Counted from the first letter of the stretch, positions 25,241 to 35,111 are shown. The stretch: 64,000 nucleotides of DNA from Promethearchaeota archaeon (GCA_016840085.1 JAEOTA010000052.1:1-64000), one strand, 5' to 3'. Notes: generated from the sequence alone by a model not told the origin. Numbers and translations are program-made.

Positions 25241-26659
25241 ATGAGTACAATAAAAAAGGAATTTGTACCTACAATGGTTGAAATGATGACATGGACTACT
25301 GAAATATTCAACCAAGGCATTCGACGTCCAGGATATCCCGCAGATTGTTGGGCAGAAAAATGGGTTAAAGCTCAATTTGAAACTTTTGGCTTACATAATA
25401 TAATTCTTGATCCTGTTTCTGTAAAAAAGTGGGAAAATGATGATGCAAAACTTAGAATTTGGTTGGTTAATAATCCTAATGATGTAACTGATATCCCTTG
25501 TTTTCCAATCCCATATACTAGATCAGTAGATGGTCTTGAAGCCGAATTATGCATGATTTCAGATAAATCTCCTTTACCAAGGAAAATTAATGTTATGGAA
25601 TTAAATTTGTTTAAGTTACCAGCAAAACTACTAAAATCTTTACCTGGGATAGATAGATATTTTGATCCTAAGAATGAATTTGATAATCTAACACAAATAA
25701 TTCCATTTGATTTCACAATGCGGACTTTTTTAGATACTACATCAGAAAATAATGCAATTGGTTTCATTGGAATTCTTTCTGGCTATCCTTGGGAAACAGA
25801 TAAATACTATGTTCCTTATGATGCTGTTGAGAGAAATATATCTGGGGTATACGTCAGTCGAAATAACGGGAAAAAAATTTCGAAATTACTTGAAAAAGGG
25901 ACAGTGAAGGCTAACATGTCGTATAATGCTAAGATCTCTGAGGTTATTTCTTATAATATTACAGGTACATTACAAGGAATGTCTGATGAATGGATTATAA
26001 TAGGTACTCACCATGATGGACCTTGGAAGTCGGCAGTAGAAGATGCTTCAGGAATGGCTTTAGTTTTAGCTCAAGCAAAATATTGGTCTCAAATTCCTAA
26101 AGAACAGCGTCCATTCAACTTAATGTTTTTAATGAATTGCGCACATATGGCAGGAGCCAAAGGTGCTATTAATTTTATACACACAAATAAAGAACTGTTG
26201 AAAAAGGTGATTGTCGGCATTCATTTGGAACATGTTGCTCGTGATGTAAAAAGTGAAAATGGAAATTTAATTCCACTAGATGATCCTACTATACGCTGGT
26301 GGTTTGTAAGTCGAATATTACCTCTTGAAGAAATTGTAGAAGATGCTATTATAAAAGAAAATTTAGAACGCTCTATTTTACTCCCCCCTGATGGTTTTCC
26401 TCCTGAAAGAGATAGTCCTCCTACTGATGGCAGTTTTTATCATCCAGAAGGAATTCCTTTCATATCATTTTTAACAGCACCCCCATACCTATTTGATACT
26501 GCTGATACATTGGATAAAATCCACGAAGAAAGTTATGAACCTCTTACTCGAACAGTTATTAGAATAATTAATTCATTAAAGAATCATACTGCCGAAGAAT
26601 TAAAAAGCCTTGTTTTAACTAAGAAAGAACGACAAAAAATAAGAAAAAAAGTGAAATAA
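25241..26659 (+). CDS. M28-family metallopeptidase
   Basis: A 472-residue protein with the zinc aminopeptidase core of family M28. Key segments are IIIGTHHDGPW (first zinc His), VEDASGMALVLAQAKYW (bridging Asp), FLMNCAHMAGAKGAINFI and GIHLEHVARD, then PTDGSFYHPEGIPFISF near the C-terminus. In M28 enzymes these supply the His/Asp/Glu/His ligands. The middle part (about residues 120-230) is the PA-like insert typical of larger members. There is no signal peptide, so it is probably cytosolic. It is followed after nine bases by the DUF3795 gene, indicating an operon. Confidence 0.85.
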   Translation: MSTIKKEFVPTMVEMMTWTTEIFNQGIRRPGYPADCWAEKWVKAQFETFGLHNIILDPVSVKKWENDDAKLRIWLVNNPNDVTDIPCFPIPYTRSVDGLEAELCMISDKSPLPRKINVMELNLFKLPAKLLKSLPGIDRYFDPKNEFDNLTQIIPFDFTMRTFLDTTSENNAIGFIGILSGYPWETDKYYVPYDAVERNISGVYVSRNNGKKISKLLEKGTVKANMSYNAKISEVISYNITGTLQGMSDEWIIIGTHHDGPWKSAVEDASGMALVLAQAKYWSQIPKEQRPFNLMFLMNCAHMAGAKGAINFIHTNKELLKKVIVGIHLEHVARDVKSENGNLIPLDDPTIRWWFVSRILPLEEIVEDAIIKENLERSILLPPDGFPPERDSPPTDGSFYHPEGIPFISFLTAPPYLFDTADTLDKIHEESYEPLTRTVIRIINSLKNHTAEELKSLVLTKKERQKIRKKVK

Positions 26660-26668
26660 GATAAGAAA

Positions 26669-27112
26669 ATGGAATATAAAGATATTTTAAATAAATTAGC
26701 TCCATGTGGGCTCAATTGTTATAAATGTTTTGCTAACTCTGAGGGTGCTATAAGAAAAACTAGTATAAAACTTCAAAATTTATTAGGCTCATTTGATATA
26801 TACGCCGAAAGATTTTCGTCATTTCTACCAATTTTTAAAAAATATCCTTCTTTTAAAGCATTACTTACTTATTTAACAGAAGAGAATTGTCCAGGATGTA
26901 GGAAAGGCTCTTGTTTATATCCTGACTGTGGTGTAAAAGATTGTTATAAAGATAAAAATATTGATTTCTGTTTCCAATGTGATGAATTTCCTTGCGAAAA
27001 AACTAATTTTGATCCCCATCTTAAGCGAAGATGGATGCAAATTAATAATCGAATGAAAAAAATAGGTATCGAGTCATATTATCAAGAGACTAAAGATGTA
27101 CCAAGATATTGA
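26669..27112 (+). CDS. DUF3795 cysteine-rich protein
   Basis: A 147-residue protein with the DUF3795 pattern. It begins LAPCGLNCYKCFA and continues with CPGCRKGSCLYPDCGVKDCY, then FCFQCDEFPCEK. Twelve or more cysteines in CxxC-type groups suggest zinc or iron-sulfur binding. Families of this type are common in anaerobes and have no established function. It lies nine bases after the M28 peptidase gene and shares its strand. Confidence 0.8.
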   Translation: MEYKDILNKLAPCGLNCYKCFANSEGAIRKTSIKLQNLLGSFDIYAERFSSFLPIFKKYPSFKALLTYLTEENCPGCRKGSCLYPDCGVKDCYKDKNIDFCFQCDEFPCEKTNFDPHLKRRWMQINNRMKKIGIESYYQETKDVPRY

Positions 27113-27640
27113 TTATAATTTAAAAGCTAACTGTAGAAAACTTGTTTGAATTTTCTTTTTATTTAAAAAAAACTTAAGTTTAACTTTATTATATTGATTT
27201 TTCTCTCCAATATTCATGATTAAATTTAAATTTTTAATCTTAAAGATTCTATGGTCCCAAATATTAAAAATAAATCATTTAGTAAATCTTCAAAAATTTT
27301 CTAATATAGCGTTTCACAATTTGAACATTTTTGCCTTATCTCTTTAATTTTCAACGATATTTTTTTCAGAGCAAATCTTAGAAAGGATTATATTAAAAAA
27401 ATCCCTAAATTTCAACAAAAATCTAATTTCCATAAAAAAATCCAAACTTCCACGAAATTGATCATTTGTATTATTCTGAATTTTGTCGTGTAACTTTTTT
27501 TATTTTTTTTCCCATACAACTAAGCATGAATCAAAATCTTTAAATATATTATAGATGTATATCTATATAACAAACTCTTAAAAAATAACAAATTTCAATA
27601 CTAAAAAATATTTAATTATAAAAAAGTGGAGGAAATAAAA
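27113..27640. other. AT-rich spacer and histone leader
   Basis: About 530 bases without a convincing gene. Both strands are full of stops. One minus-strand stretch (about 27310-27350) encodes a CSNC-like fragment but is closed on both sides, so I do not call it. Poly-T and poly-A tracts are frequent. The last 100 bases hold the histone promoter and leader. Confidence 0.6.
27534..27550 (+). promoter_or_regulatory. Likely TATA box of the histone gene
   Basis: The stretch AATCTTTAAATATATTA has the form of an archaeal TATA box with an upstream B-recognition element. Initiation about 25 bases downstream would give a leader of roughly 70 bases. The leader ends in GGAGG, eight bases before the ATG at 27641, which fixes the translation start. 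Confidence 0.45.
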
Positions 27641-27856
27641 ATGGCAGGTTCTGAATATATAAGTTGGAGTCCTATTAGAAGATTAATGAAACATAATGGG
27701 GCTATTATTGTCGCTCGAGATGCAGTTGATGAATTAGTTGATTGGATGGGTCAATCAGCCGAAAAAATCACAAAAACCGCATTAACTTTAACCAAGCATT
27801 CCAAAAGAAAGAAAGTAACTCGGGACGACATCCTTTTAGCTATTAAATACTTCTAA
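27641..27856 (+). CDS. Archaeal histone
   Basis: A 71-residue single histone-fold protein that dimerises and wraps DNA. Helix pattern and key residues fit the family: SPIRRLMKHNGAIIVARDAV, DELVDWMGQSAEKITKTALT and KHSKRKKVTRDDILLAIKYF, the last including the conserved K-x-T-RDD of the third helix. The GGAGG at 27628-27632 selects the ATG at 27641 over an in-frame GTG at 27626. There is no N-terminal tail. A poly-T terminator follows. Confidence 0.96.
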   Translation: MAGSEYISWSPIRRLMKHNGAIIVARDAVDELVDWMGQSAEKITKTALTLTKHSKRKKVTRDDILLAIKYF

Positions 27857-27880
27857 ATAGGTAAACTTTTTAAAATTCTC

Positions 27881-27897
27881 TTTTATTTTTTTTTTTT
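27881..27897 (+). terminator. Poly-T terminator after the histone gene
   Basis: TTTTA followed by twelve T begins 25 bases after the histone stop. This is a typical archaeal oligo-T termination signal for a highly expressed short gene. Confidence 0.5.
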
Positions 27898-27988
27898 AAT
27901 TTTCTTACTTAAAATAATTAAATACCACAAGAAATATTAAAATACTATACGTTCAATTTAATTTATATCAATTAAATTGTGATAAAAA

Positions 27989-28717
27989 TTGGATGTAGAA
28001 GAGAAGATTGAGCAATATTTAAAATTTAAACGTAGTCTTAAATTTCCTATTAATCCTCAAGAGTGTGCTCTCATAATTATTGATATGCAAAATTATCAAG
28101 TCAAAGAAACATCTCCTACTGTAGAATTTTTTGAAAAATTTGCTTCAGGCTTAACTCAATATTTTGTAAAGCAAGTTGATGAGGTAGTAAATCCAAATAT
28201 ATCTCGATTATTAGAATTCTTTAGAGCAAATAAAATCCCAATATACTATACTAAATTCGCTTGCCGCAGAAATGATCGTAAAGATTATGCAATTAATATA
28301 CGTACAATAAACGAATTATCCGAAAATTTGATTGGTAAATATATTTTTCCATCTATTCAAGATCCTCTTGCGGATATTATCTCTGAACTAAAACCAGAAG
28401 AAAATGATATGATTATTCCTAAGACGACCAGTGGCACATTTAGTTCAACAGATCTTGAGCATCAATTAAGAAGCTTAGGAGTAAACTCTGTAATAATTAC
28501 TGGAGTCGTTACTCACATGTGTGTAGAAAATACAGCTAGAATCGCATCTGATTTAGGATTCAACGTTTTTGTAGTCGATGATGCATGTGCGGGATGGTCC
28601 CCAACTTTACATAATGCAGCATTAAGAGCTTTGGAATTAATCTTTGCTAATATCGTTACTACTGATGAAATTCTAAAAACTTTGAATAGACAGGTCCAAA
28701 AGGTTAATAAAAATTAA
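27989..28717 (+). CDS. Isochorismatase-like cysteine hydrolase
   Basis: A 242-residue member of the isochorismatase/nicotinamidase superfamily. The catalytic triad is present: Asp32 in IIIDMQNY, Lys145 in IPKTTSGTFS and Cys178 in VVTHMCVENTARIASDLG. The usual cis-peptide segment GVVTHMC is intact. Members hydrolyse amides, ureas or vinyl ethers; the substrate cannot be told here. The start is TTG, since the only nearby ATG runs directly into a stop. It is followed by the acyl-CoA synthetase after 70 bases on the same strand. Confidence 0.87.
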   Translation: MDVEEKIEQYLKFKRSLKFPINPQECALIIIDMQNYQVKETSPTVEFFEKFASGLTQYFVKQVDEVVNPNISRLLEFFRANKIPIYYTKFACRRNDRKDYAINIRTINELSENLIGKYIFPSIQDPLADIISELKPEENDMIIPKTTSGTFSSTDLEHQLRSLGVNSVIITGVVTHMCVENTARIASDLGFNVFVVDDACAGWSPTLHNAALRALELIFANIVTTDEILKTLNRQVQKVNKN

Positions 28718-28788
28718 TTGTTTTTACTTCTATAATATTAAAATATTAAAAACACTATGCAAAATTAATCAATGATCAAAAAACAGAA

Positions 28789-30654
28789 ATGTCAGCATCA
28801 AACAAAGCAAATCAAAAAGAAGAAAAAAAGGGGCCATATATCATATCTCAAGAAGAGTATAAAAGCAAGATCCAGCCATCATGGAATTTGAAAACTCCTT
28901 TAATAATGAAAGGTGCAGCATGGATGGTTGAGCATCCATCTGATTCAAAATACTCTATAGGACTTCGAATTGAAGAACTCGCGGTTGCGTATCCTGATAA
29001 ATTGGCTTTACTATATGAAGATGAAAAATATACTCATAAAGAGTTTAATCAATGGATTAATCGTTATGCCAATTATTTTATTGATTTCGGTTTAAGACGT
29101 GGGGATATAGCTGTTATATTCGTGGAAAATCGTTCAGAATATATGTTCATAATTTTAGCATTGGGTAAATTAGGGGTCATTTCTTCATTAATTAACACCA
29201 ATCTACGTGAGAATCCACTTATTCACAGTATGACACATACTCCCGGCAAGGTGTATATTATTGGAGAAGAACTTATTCAAGCGTTTGAAGATGTTAAATC
29301 TAGACTAGCATTAATTGATGAGCAAAAAAATAGTATCTTTTTTTTGCCTGATAAAGGTGAATTGAACACACCTGAAGGATACATCAATCTTAAAGAATTT
29401 ATTAAGGATTCTGATACTAATAATCCCCCTACAACTTCAGAGATTCTAATGAGAGATCCATTCATCTACATTTTTACTTCTGGAACTACAGGACTTCCAA
29501 AGGCTGCGATCTTAAAAAATAGTTCAATATTGACTGCGATGACATGGTGGGGAGATATGGTTGTTGGAATGAAAGCTGATGATATAATATATATTACAAC
29601 TCCATTATTTCATAGTCATGGGATAAAAGTAGCTTTTGCTGCGGCACTGTATAGAGGATCTGCAATGGCAATCGCTAGAAAATTTAGTGCGAGTAAATTT
29701 TGGGATGAAGCTAGAAAGTTTAATGCTACTTGTTTTAATTATGTAGGAGAAATATGCAGGTATTTGTATAACCAACCTCTAAAACCAGACGATGCAGATA
29801 ATCCTATTGTAAAAATAGTTGGGAATGGGCTTAGACCCGATATTTGGCTAGAATTCAAGAAAAGATTTAATATCCAAGAGATAAGAGAGTTTTATGGCGC
29901 AACAGAGGATTTTGTTCCTAATTTTGCTAATATACATAATCTCGATAAAACTTGCGGGGTATGTTTAACACCTTGTGCAATTGTCAAATATGATATTGAA
30001 GCAGATGAACCAGTCAGAAATGAGAGAGGTCGTATGAAGAAGGTAAAGACAGGTGAAATTGGGCTATTACTGGGGCAAATCACAGATCCCGATAATTTTT
30101 ATATGTATAAAGACGAAAAGGCTACTGAAAAAAAAGTATTTCGTGATGTCTTCAGGAAAGGAGATATGTATATCAATACAGGAGATCTATTAAGAAATAT
30201 TGGTTATGGTCATGTTCAATTTGTGGATCGCTTAGGTGATACATTTAGGTGGAAGGGTGAAAATGTATCTACAGAGGAAGTTGAATTTGTAATTAATACT
30301 TTTGAACAAATTGATATGTGTTCTGTTTATGGCGTGTTGATTCCACATACAGAGGGTCGTGCGGGTATGGCATCAGTACATAAAAGTATTGCTGATGAGT
30401 TCGATTTCGAAGGGTTTTTGAACATTTTACAAAAGTACTTACCACATTATGCCATTCCTAAGTTTATTCGAATAATTGATAAATTTAGTTTTACTGCTAC
30501 ACATAAGATTCAAAAAGTAAATCTAAAAAAAGAGGGATATAATATTAATGAGCTAAATGATCCTATATTTGTTCTTTTACCAGGTAGTTCTGAGTATATT
30601 CTCCTAACAGAAGAAATTTATCAAGGAATCTCTGAAGGAAAATATCCATTTTAG
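28789..30654 (+). CDS. AMP-forming acyl-CoA synthetase (FATP/VLACS-like)
   Basis: A 621-residue ANL-superfamily ligase that activates a carboxylic acid to its CoA thioester via an acyl-adenylate. It contains the P-loop YIFTSGTTGLPKAAILKNSS, the REFYGATED motif (A5) and the hinge region GDLLRNIGYGHVQFVDRLGD followed by TFRWKGENVSTEEVE. The C-terminal lysine lies in TATHKIQKVNLKK. The wording of the GD and WKGENVST motifs is that of very-long-chain acyl-CoA synthetases/fatty acid transport proteins. No transmembrane helix is obvious. Substrate unknown, probably a fatty acid. Confidence 0.9.
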   Translation: MSASNKANQKEEKKGPYIISQEEYKSKIQPSWNLKTPLIMKGAAWMVEHPSDSKYSIGLRIEELAVAYPDKLALLYEDEKYTHKEFNQWINRYANYFIDFGLRRGDIAVIFVENRSEYMFIILALGKLGVISSLINTNLRENPLIHSMTHTPGKVYIIGEELIQAFEDVKSRLALIDEQKNSIFFLPDKGELNTPEGYINLKEFIKDSDTNNPPTTSEILMRDPFIYIFTSGTTGLPKAAILKNSSILTAMTWWGDMVVGMKADDIIYITTPLFHSHGIKVAFAAALYRGSAMAIARKFSASKFWDEARKFNATCFNYVGEICRYLYNQPLKPDDADNPIVKIVGNGLRPDIWLEFKKRFNIQEIREFYGATEDFVPNFANIHNLDKTCGVCLTPCAIVKYDIEADEPVRNERGRMKKVKTGEIGLLLGQITDPDNFYMYKDEKATEKKVFRDVFRKGDMYINTGDLLRNIGYGHVQFVDRLGDTFRWKGENVSTEEVEFVINTFEQIDMCSVYGVLIPHTEGRAGMASVHKSIADEFDFEGFLNILQKYLPHYAIPKFIRIIDKFSFTATHKIQKVNLKKEGYNINELNDPIFVLLPGSSEYILLTEEIYQGISEGKYPF

Positions 30655-30679
30655 GATGAAAACTTAATAATTAATAGAA

Positions 30680-31159
30680 TTAATTAATTATTTCTTCTCT
30701 TTTTTTTATTTTTTTTTTGTAATAAATCTTTCTAATTACTACTATCAGTAAACCCGCAGGAATTGAAAGAGCAAACCCCCATAGTGGAGATTTAAATATA
30801 AATATGATACTACCAACTGGATAAAAAAAGCGAAAAAGAAATTTAAATTTTCGACTCTTAAGTGGCTTTTTTTTTATAATTTGAATTGAATATTGGAAAA
30901 TTGAAGGGAGCCAGCATAAAAAGAAAAAAATAAGAATTATAGGTAAGCTAACGAAATTTATGATATAATAATAAAATAAGTTACCTAAAATTAGCGCAAC
31001 AACAACACCCAAAAAAAAAGAAAAACAACCTATACATACAGCATAGTTAAATATATAAAAAACATGATCATCGAAATCAACGCGGTTTGGATTATGATGT
31101 GCTAGCCAATTGATAATTATTCTTTTGTCCTTTCGATGATCATCTTTCGGAGGATTCAT
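30680..31159 (-). CDS. DUF2085-like membrane protein
   Basis: A 159-residue protein with about four membrane helices. The N-terminal region has HHNPNRVDFDDHVFYIFNYA followed by VCIGCFSFFLGVV, matching the short Cys-x-x-Cys-type membrane family DUF2085. Function is not known. The C-terminus is basic. Transcribed convergently to the acyl-CoA synthetase. Confidence 0.6.
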   Translation of the reverse strand: MNPPKDDHRKDKRIIINWLAHHNPNRVDFDDHVFYIFNYAVCIGCFSFFLGVVVALILGNLFYYYIINFVSLPIILIFFFLCWLPSIFQYSIQIIKKKPLKSRKFKFLFRFFYPVGSIIFIFKSPLWGFALSIPAGLLIVVIRKIYYKKKIKKREEIIN

Positions 31160-31250
31160 CTTCCTATTTCATTTATATAATAGAAAATTTGATTATTTTA
31201 GTGTAAATTTGAGATTTATGAATCAATGTATATATATAGGAATCATTTTA

Positions 31251-31697
31251 TTACGAACCAGCACAGTCACAGTCTCCACAGTCACAGTCTCCACAATCGC
31301 AGCCACCACCATCACAACCGCCACCGTAATATCCGCCGCCTCTGCGACGTCTTCCCATACTACAACAGCTACATGCTATACAAAGAATTATAATAGCTGC
31401 TATTACAAGCATTGTTATTCCTGTAGAAGGGAAGATAGGAATGTAAAATACTCCAAAGGACAATAATATAATTCCAACTATTACTACAAAGATAACAGCA
31501 ATTATTGCACCAGCTCCCCCTCTTGATGGTTTTGGTTGGGTTACAGGAGTTCCTTGGAATGGTTGGGGAGGTTGGGGGGGTTGAGGTTGTTGTGTTGGTT
31601 GTATTGGAGGAGTAACTGATTGATCAAACTTTGATCCACAATATGTACAAAATTTTGCATTATCAGGATTTTCTGAACCACAATTAGGACAATACAT
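31251..31697 (-). CDS. Zinc-ribbon membrane protein with a Cys-Asp repeat tail
   Basis: A 148-residue protein in four parts. An N-terminal zinc ribbon (CPNCGSENPDNAKFCTYCGS) is followed by a Pro/Gln-rich linker, two hydrophobic helices (about 62-105), and a tail starting CSCCSMGRRRRGGG with then CDGGGCDCGDCDCGDCDCAG. The tail alternates Cys with Asp or Gly and could bind several soft metal ions. The linker and tail are low-complexity, so the opposite strand also stays open; the zinc ribbon and helices show that the minus strand is the gene. Function unknown; similar zinc-ribbon/two-helix proteins are common in Asgard and other archaea. Confidence 0.75.
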   Translation of the reverse strand: MYCPNCGSENPDNAKFCTYCGSKFDQSVTPPIQPTQQPQPPQPPQPFQGTPVTQPKPSRGGAGAIIAVIFVVIVGIILLSFGVFYIPIFPSTGITMLVIAAIIILCIACSCCSMGRRRRGGGYYGGGCDGGGCDCGDCDCGDCDCAGS

Positions 31698-31807
31698 TTT
31701 AAATCATGATTTTTTTATTATATTTCATTCTATTATTATAAAGTAAAAGAAGTAACTATCTAATTTAAATAGTTAACAAACATTGGGAAATAAGTAAAAA
31801 TATATTG

Positions 31808-32548
31808 TTAGATATCAGTTCCATAAAAATTGTTTAGAATAAACTTTCTATCTGGAACCTTAAGTCTGATATAATCACTTTTTAATTTAGATTCATCATA
31901 TTTTAAGTTCTTAAAGATAAAATTCCATCCATTATTATTTGTCTCAATTATGCAAAATGATATCGTAGAGGGAAGTATTGAACACCCTAGAGAACCAGGA
32001 TTCACAAAAATCTTATTCTTTCTATTTAGATATAGTTGTTCATGCATATGTCCAAATAGGATTATTTGAGCTTTATCTGGATAATCTTTTATAAAAGCAT
32101 CTAAAGATTTCCCTTGATATAATAGAGGTATATCCCATGAATTTTGAAATTGATTATCAATTTGTCTTGAATGAACCATAAAAAATTTCATATTATTCAT
32201 TTCCAGAATTCTTGATGTAGGGATTTTCTGAATCTTCTCTAGTAAAACAGAACCCAATTGTTTTTCAGTCCATTTTCTATGTTGCAATTCTTCTTCCCGT
32301 GTTTCTATATTTATTTTTTCGGTTATGACAATTTCATTATTTCCTAAAATATTAATAAATCTGTCATCTGAGAGGATAATTTCTGTTACTTCTTTTGGAT
32401 GAGGACCAATTTGAAGAAAATCTCCTAGATTTAATATGTAATCAACCTCTAATTCTCTCTCGATATAATTAAGAAATTTTGTTAATGCATATTTATTAGC
32501 ATGGATATCTGCTACAACAGCAATTTGCTTTACATTAGCAATTTTCAT
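31808..32548 (-). CDS. Calcineurin-like metallophosphoesterase
   Basis: A 246-residue YfcE/MJ0936-type phosphodiesterase. All binuclear metal motifs are visible: ADIHANKYAL, LGDFLQIGPHP, ILGNNE, MVHSRQ and LFGHMHEQ, followed by NPGSLGC. It should hydrolyse phosphodiesters in the cytosol; natural substrates of this family are rarely known. It is followed on the same strand by the zinc-ribbon membrane gene after 110 bases. Confidence 0.9.
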   Translation of the reverse strand: MKIANVKQIAVVADIHANKYALTKFLNYIERELEVDYILNLGDFLQIGPHPKEVTEIILSDDRFINILGNNEIVITEKINIETREEELQHRKWTEKQLGSVLLEKIQKIPTSRILEMNNMKFFMVHSRQIDNQFQNSWDIPLLYQGKSLDAFIKDYPDKAQIILFGHMHEQLYLNRKNKIFVNPGSLGCSILPSTISFCIIETNNNGWNFIFKNLKYDESKLKSDYIRLKVPDRKFILNNFYGTDI

Positions 32549-32702
32549 TATTTTAGTTCTACGGATTGCAGTCTATATATAAATACAAAATGGAGAATGG
32601 GTGTATTATATATAACTATTGGATATCAATTTTTTTATATTTTCACTTACTTTTTTAGTTAATTATTGATTATATCCTGATAAAATATTTAAAAGTGAAT
32701 TT

Positions 32703-33560
32703 ATGATGGTTATTGATATGCATGTTCACCCTTTTTGCAAAGAAGCTCACTATGGCGATAAGAAAAAGATTGCTGATGCTATGAGTGGAAATGATCCAAT
32801 TAAGTTAAAGAGAGTAAATCGCATGTTAAATGCTATAATGGAACAATATACTTTAGAAGATTATATAGCAATAATGGATAAATTCAATATCAATAAAGCT
32901 GTCATTGTATCTCTTAATGTATCTTCTGCTTATGGATTTATCATGGTAACAAATGAAGATATAGCAGATTTTGTGAAAAGGTTTCCTGATAGATTTATCG
33001 GATTTGCTTGTATTGACGTTCCTGCAGCAGATGCATCGGAACAACTTGATTATGCTATTAATTCTTTAAATCTGAAAGGTATTAAGTTAGTTCCACCAGC
33101 TCAAAAATTTGACATATCTGAAAGAAAATATGATTCCTTATGGAAAAAGATGATTGACTTAAATATTCCATTATGGACTCATGGAGGGCATCAAGGCTCA
33201 TTTTATGGCTCTATTGCTAGATACGGTCATCCTTTATTAATAGATGATATTGCATTAAGACATAAAGAATTAACAATTGTTATAGGTCATATGGGGGTTC
33301 CATGGATGTGGGATGCTTGGTCTGTAGTAATGAGACATAAAAACGTTTATATTGACATATCAGCTTATCCTAATCTTTATAATTGGTTCCCATGGGACGC
33401 GTTTATTACAGAAAATCTAACATATAAGATACTTTTTGCTTCAGATTATCCTTTAAAACACTATAGTGAAATTTTTAATGCTTTTGAAAAAGTTCAAATT
33501 AATGATTCCTTGAAAAACGCAATTTTAGAAAAAAATGCGAAGAAAATTCTAAAAATTTAG
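32703..33560 (+). CDS. Amidohydrolase (amidohydrolase-2/ACMSD-like)
   Basis: A 285-residue TIM-barrel metal-dependent hydrolase or decarboxylase. It begins MMVIDMHVHPF (the HxH metal motif), then GFACIDVPAADASEQLDYA, GIKLVPPAQKFD, LWTHGGHQGSF (metal His), LTIVIGHMGVPWMWDAW and ILFASDYPLKHY (metal Asp). This is the amidohydrolase-2 pattern, whose best-known member is aminocarboxymuconate-semialdehyde decarboxylase. Substrate unknown. It is followed, after a poly-T tract, by the DUF362 gene. Confidence 0.87.
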   Translation: MMVIDMHVHPFCKEAHYGDKKKIADAMSGNDPIKLKRVNRMLNAIMEQYTLEDYIAIMDKFNINKAVIVSLNVSSAYGFIMVTNEDIADFVKRFPDRFIGFACIDVPAADASEQLDYAINSLNLKGIKLVPPAQKFDISERKYDSLWKKMIDLNIPLWTHGGHQGSFYGSIARYGHPLLIDDIALRHKELTIVIGHMGVPWMWDAWSVVMRHKNVYIDISAYPNLYNWFPWDAFITENLTYKILFASDYPLKHYSEIFNAFEKVQINDSLKNAILEKNAKKILKI

Positions 33561-33570
33561 AATCGCAAAC

Positions 33571-33586
33571 TTTTTTTTTTCCTTTT
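33571..33586 (+). terminator. Poly-T terminator
   Basis: Ten T followed by CCTTTT lie ten bases after the amidohydrolase stop, a likely archaeal termination signal separating it from the DUF362 gene. Confidence 0.4.
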
Positions 33587-33636
33587 CTTATAGTCTTAAG
33601 TAATGAAAATAGCAGATATAATTTAATAAAATTATT

Positions 33637-34842
33637 ATGAGCTTTGAAAAATCTAAAGTATATTTTGGCTCAGTCCAACATGGCAAGATCGCTTTATTTG
33701 CTTCATTTGCGGCAAAAGTAGAAAAAATTACTGAAATACTGATCAACCAGACAGAAATTGAAGAGAAAGATAAAATAGCCATAAAAATGCATCTAGGGTA
33801 TTATGATGGGTATCAAACAATTCCTGTTTTCTTTGTACGACGTATTGTTGAAGCCTTAAAAAAAACAGGTGGTTATCCTTTCATTACGGATAATCCGACT
33901 GCAGTGTATAATGCGGTAAATAGGGGATACACGCAAGAAACTTGCGGATGCCCAATTATCCCTATTGCTGGTGTAAAGGATGGTTATACTACTCCTGTAG
34001 AAATTAACTTTAGAGGTTTTGATTCTCTCGAAATGGGAGGGGTATTAAAGGATGCTGATGTATTGGTTGATTTATCTCATGCTAAAGGGCATGGAGCATG
34101 TGGTTATGGGGGTGCTATTAAGAATCTAGCTCTTGGAGGATATTCAGGATCCACTCGTTGGAGGAAAATACATGGTGTTGCACAAATTGATAAGTACTGG
34201 GATAAAGAGAAAGGTTCTCCAGAACATGCAAAAAAGCTTGTTGATGCTTGTCCATACGGAGCTCTTCACTATAATGAAGAAAAGGGCGATCTAATACGTA
34301 ATTATCATAATTGTCGTCAATGTTTTACATGTTTAGAGATTGATCATGACATAGGTGCCGTAAAACTTCCAAAAGAAAGTTATACTGCTTTCCAAGAAAT
34401 GATGGCTATATCTACAAAAAAAGTGCTTGAAACTTTTAAACCCAAAAAAGTATTTTACTTAAATTTTTTAATTCAAATCACGACTTTTTGTGATTGTATG
34501 GGAATGGGGCAACCTTCTATTATCAATGATATAGGTGTATTAGGTTCAAAAGATATTATTGCAATTGAAACCGCAACGCTTGATCTAATAAAAAAGGAGG
34601 GAATAATAGAAAAAAACATACCTCCCTATTTCAAAGATGTTAATCTTAACCCCAACGAAGATCTCCATCCTTTTACGAGATTGCATGGACCATATAAGGA
34701 TCCCTATGAGAGTGTGAGATTTCTAGAGAAAATGGGGGTAGGGAACTCTAATTATGAATTAATTGAGATTTTAGCTCCTGAAGAAACAGCTGAAATGAAG
34801 CCACCAAAAATGGAGTTTGAAGGAGAACCAACCTTCTTCTAG
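33637..34842 (+). CDS. DUF362-type iron-sulfur protein
   Basis: A 401-residue protein of the DUF362 family. It shows KIAIKMHLGYYDGYQTIPVF, the DADVLVDLSHAKGHGACGYG segment and GGAIKNLALGG, which define the family. It then has cysteines in DACPYGALHYNE and HNCRQCFTCLEID that could bind a [4Fe-4S] cluster, and ITTFCDCMG further on. The family is widespread in anaerobes and is thought to be involved in redox chemistry, without a defined reaction. No signal peptide. Confidence 0.87.
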   Translation: MSFEKSKVYFGSVQHGKIALFASFAAKVEKITEILINQTEIEEKDKIAIKMHLGYYDGYQTIPVFFVRRIVEALKKTGGYPFITDNPTAVYNAVNRGYTQETCGCPIIPIAGVKDGYTTPVEINFRGFDSLEMGGVLKDADVLVDLSHAKGHGACGYGGAIKNLALGGYSGSTRWRKIHGVAQIDKYWDKEKGSPEHAKKLVDACPYGALHYNEEKGDLIRNYHNCRQCFTCLEIDHDIGAVKLPKESYTAFQEMMAISTKKVLETFKPKKVFYLNFLIQITTFCDCMGMGQPSIINDIGVLGSKDIIAIETATLDLIKKEGIIEKNIPPYFKDVNLNPNEDLHPFTRLHGPYKDPYESVRFLEKMGVGNSNYELIEILAPEETAEMKPPKMEFEGEPTFF

Positions 34843-35111
34843 TTATTTAAGAAAATCTTTACAATCTCTCTTTCCTTTTCTATTATTTTTATAAATATTC
34901 AAGTATTTTTCGACACTTCATCCTGTTAATTAATATCTCCAAATTAAGCAAAAAATAGTTCGGTTGACTAGACGAAAAATCTTAATAAAGAAATTTACTT
35001 TTTTTTTAATTTAGATAAAAGATATTATGATTCCATACCCATCTTGTACTAAATTTTTAGAATATGATTGAAAAATAAAATATCATATTAAATAAAAAGA
35101 AAAAATATGAT

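Noticed and set aside
27300..27360. Minus-strand fragment encoding KCSNCET as a possible small zinc protein
   Set aside because: It is closed by stops within about 20 codons on both sides and has no start codon.
31209..31466. Open frame on the plus strand rich in Thr, Val and Ala
   Set aside because: It is the antisense of the low-complexity Cys/Gly tail of the minus-strand zinc-ribbon protein; its repeats mirror that tail and it has no independent family features.
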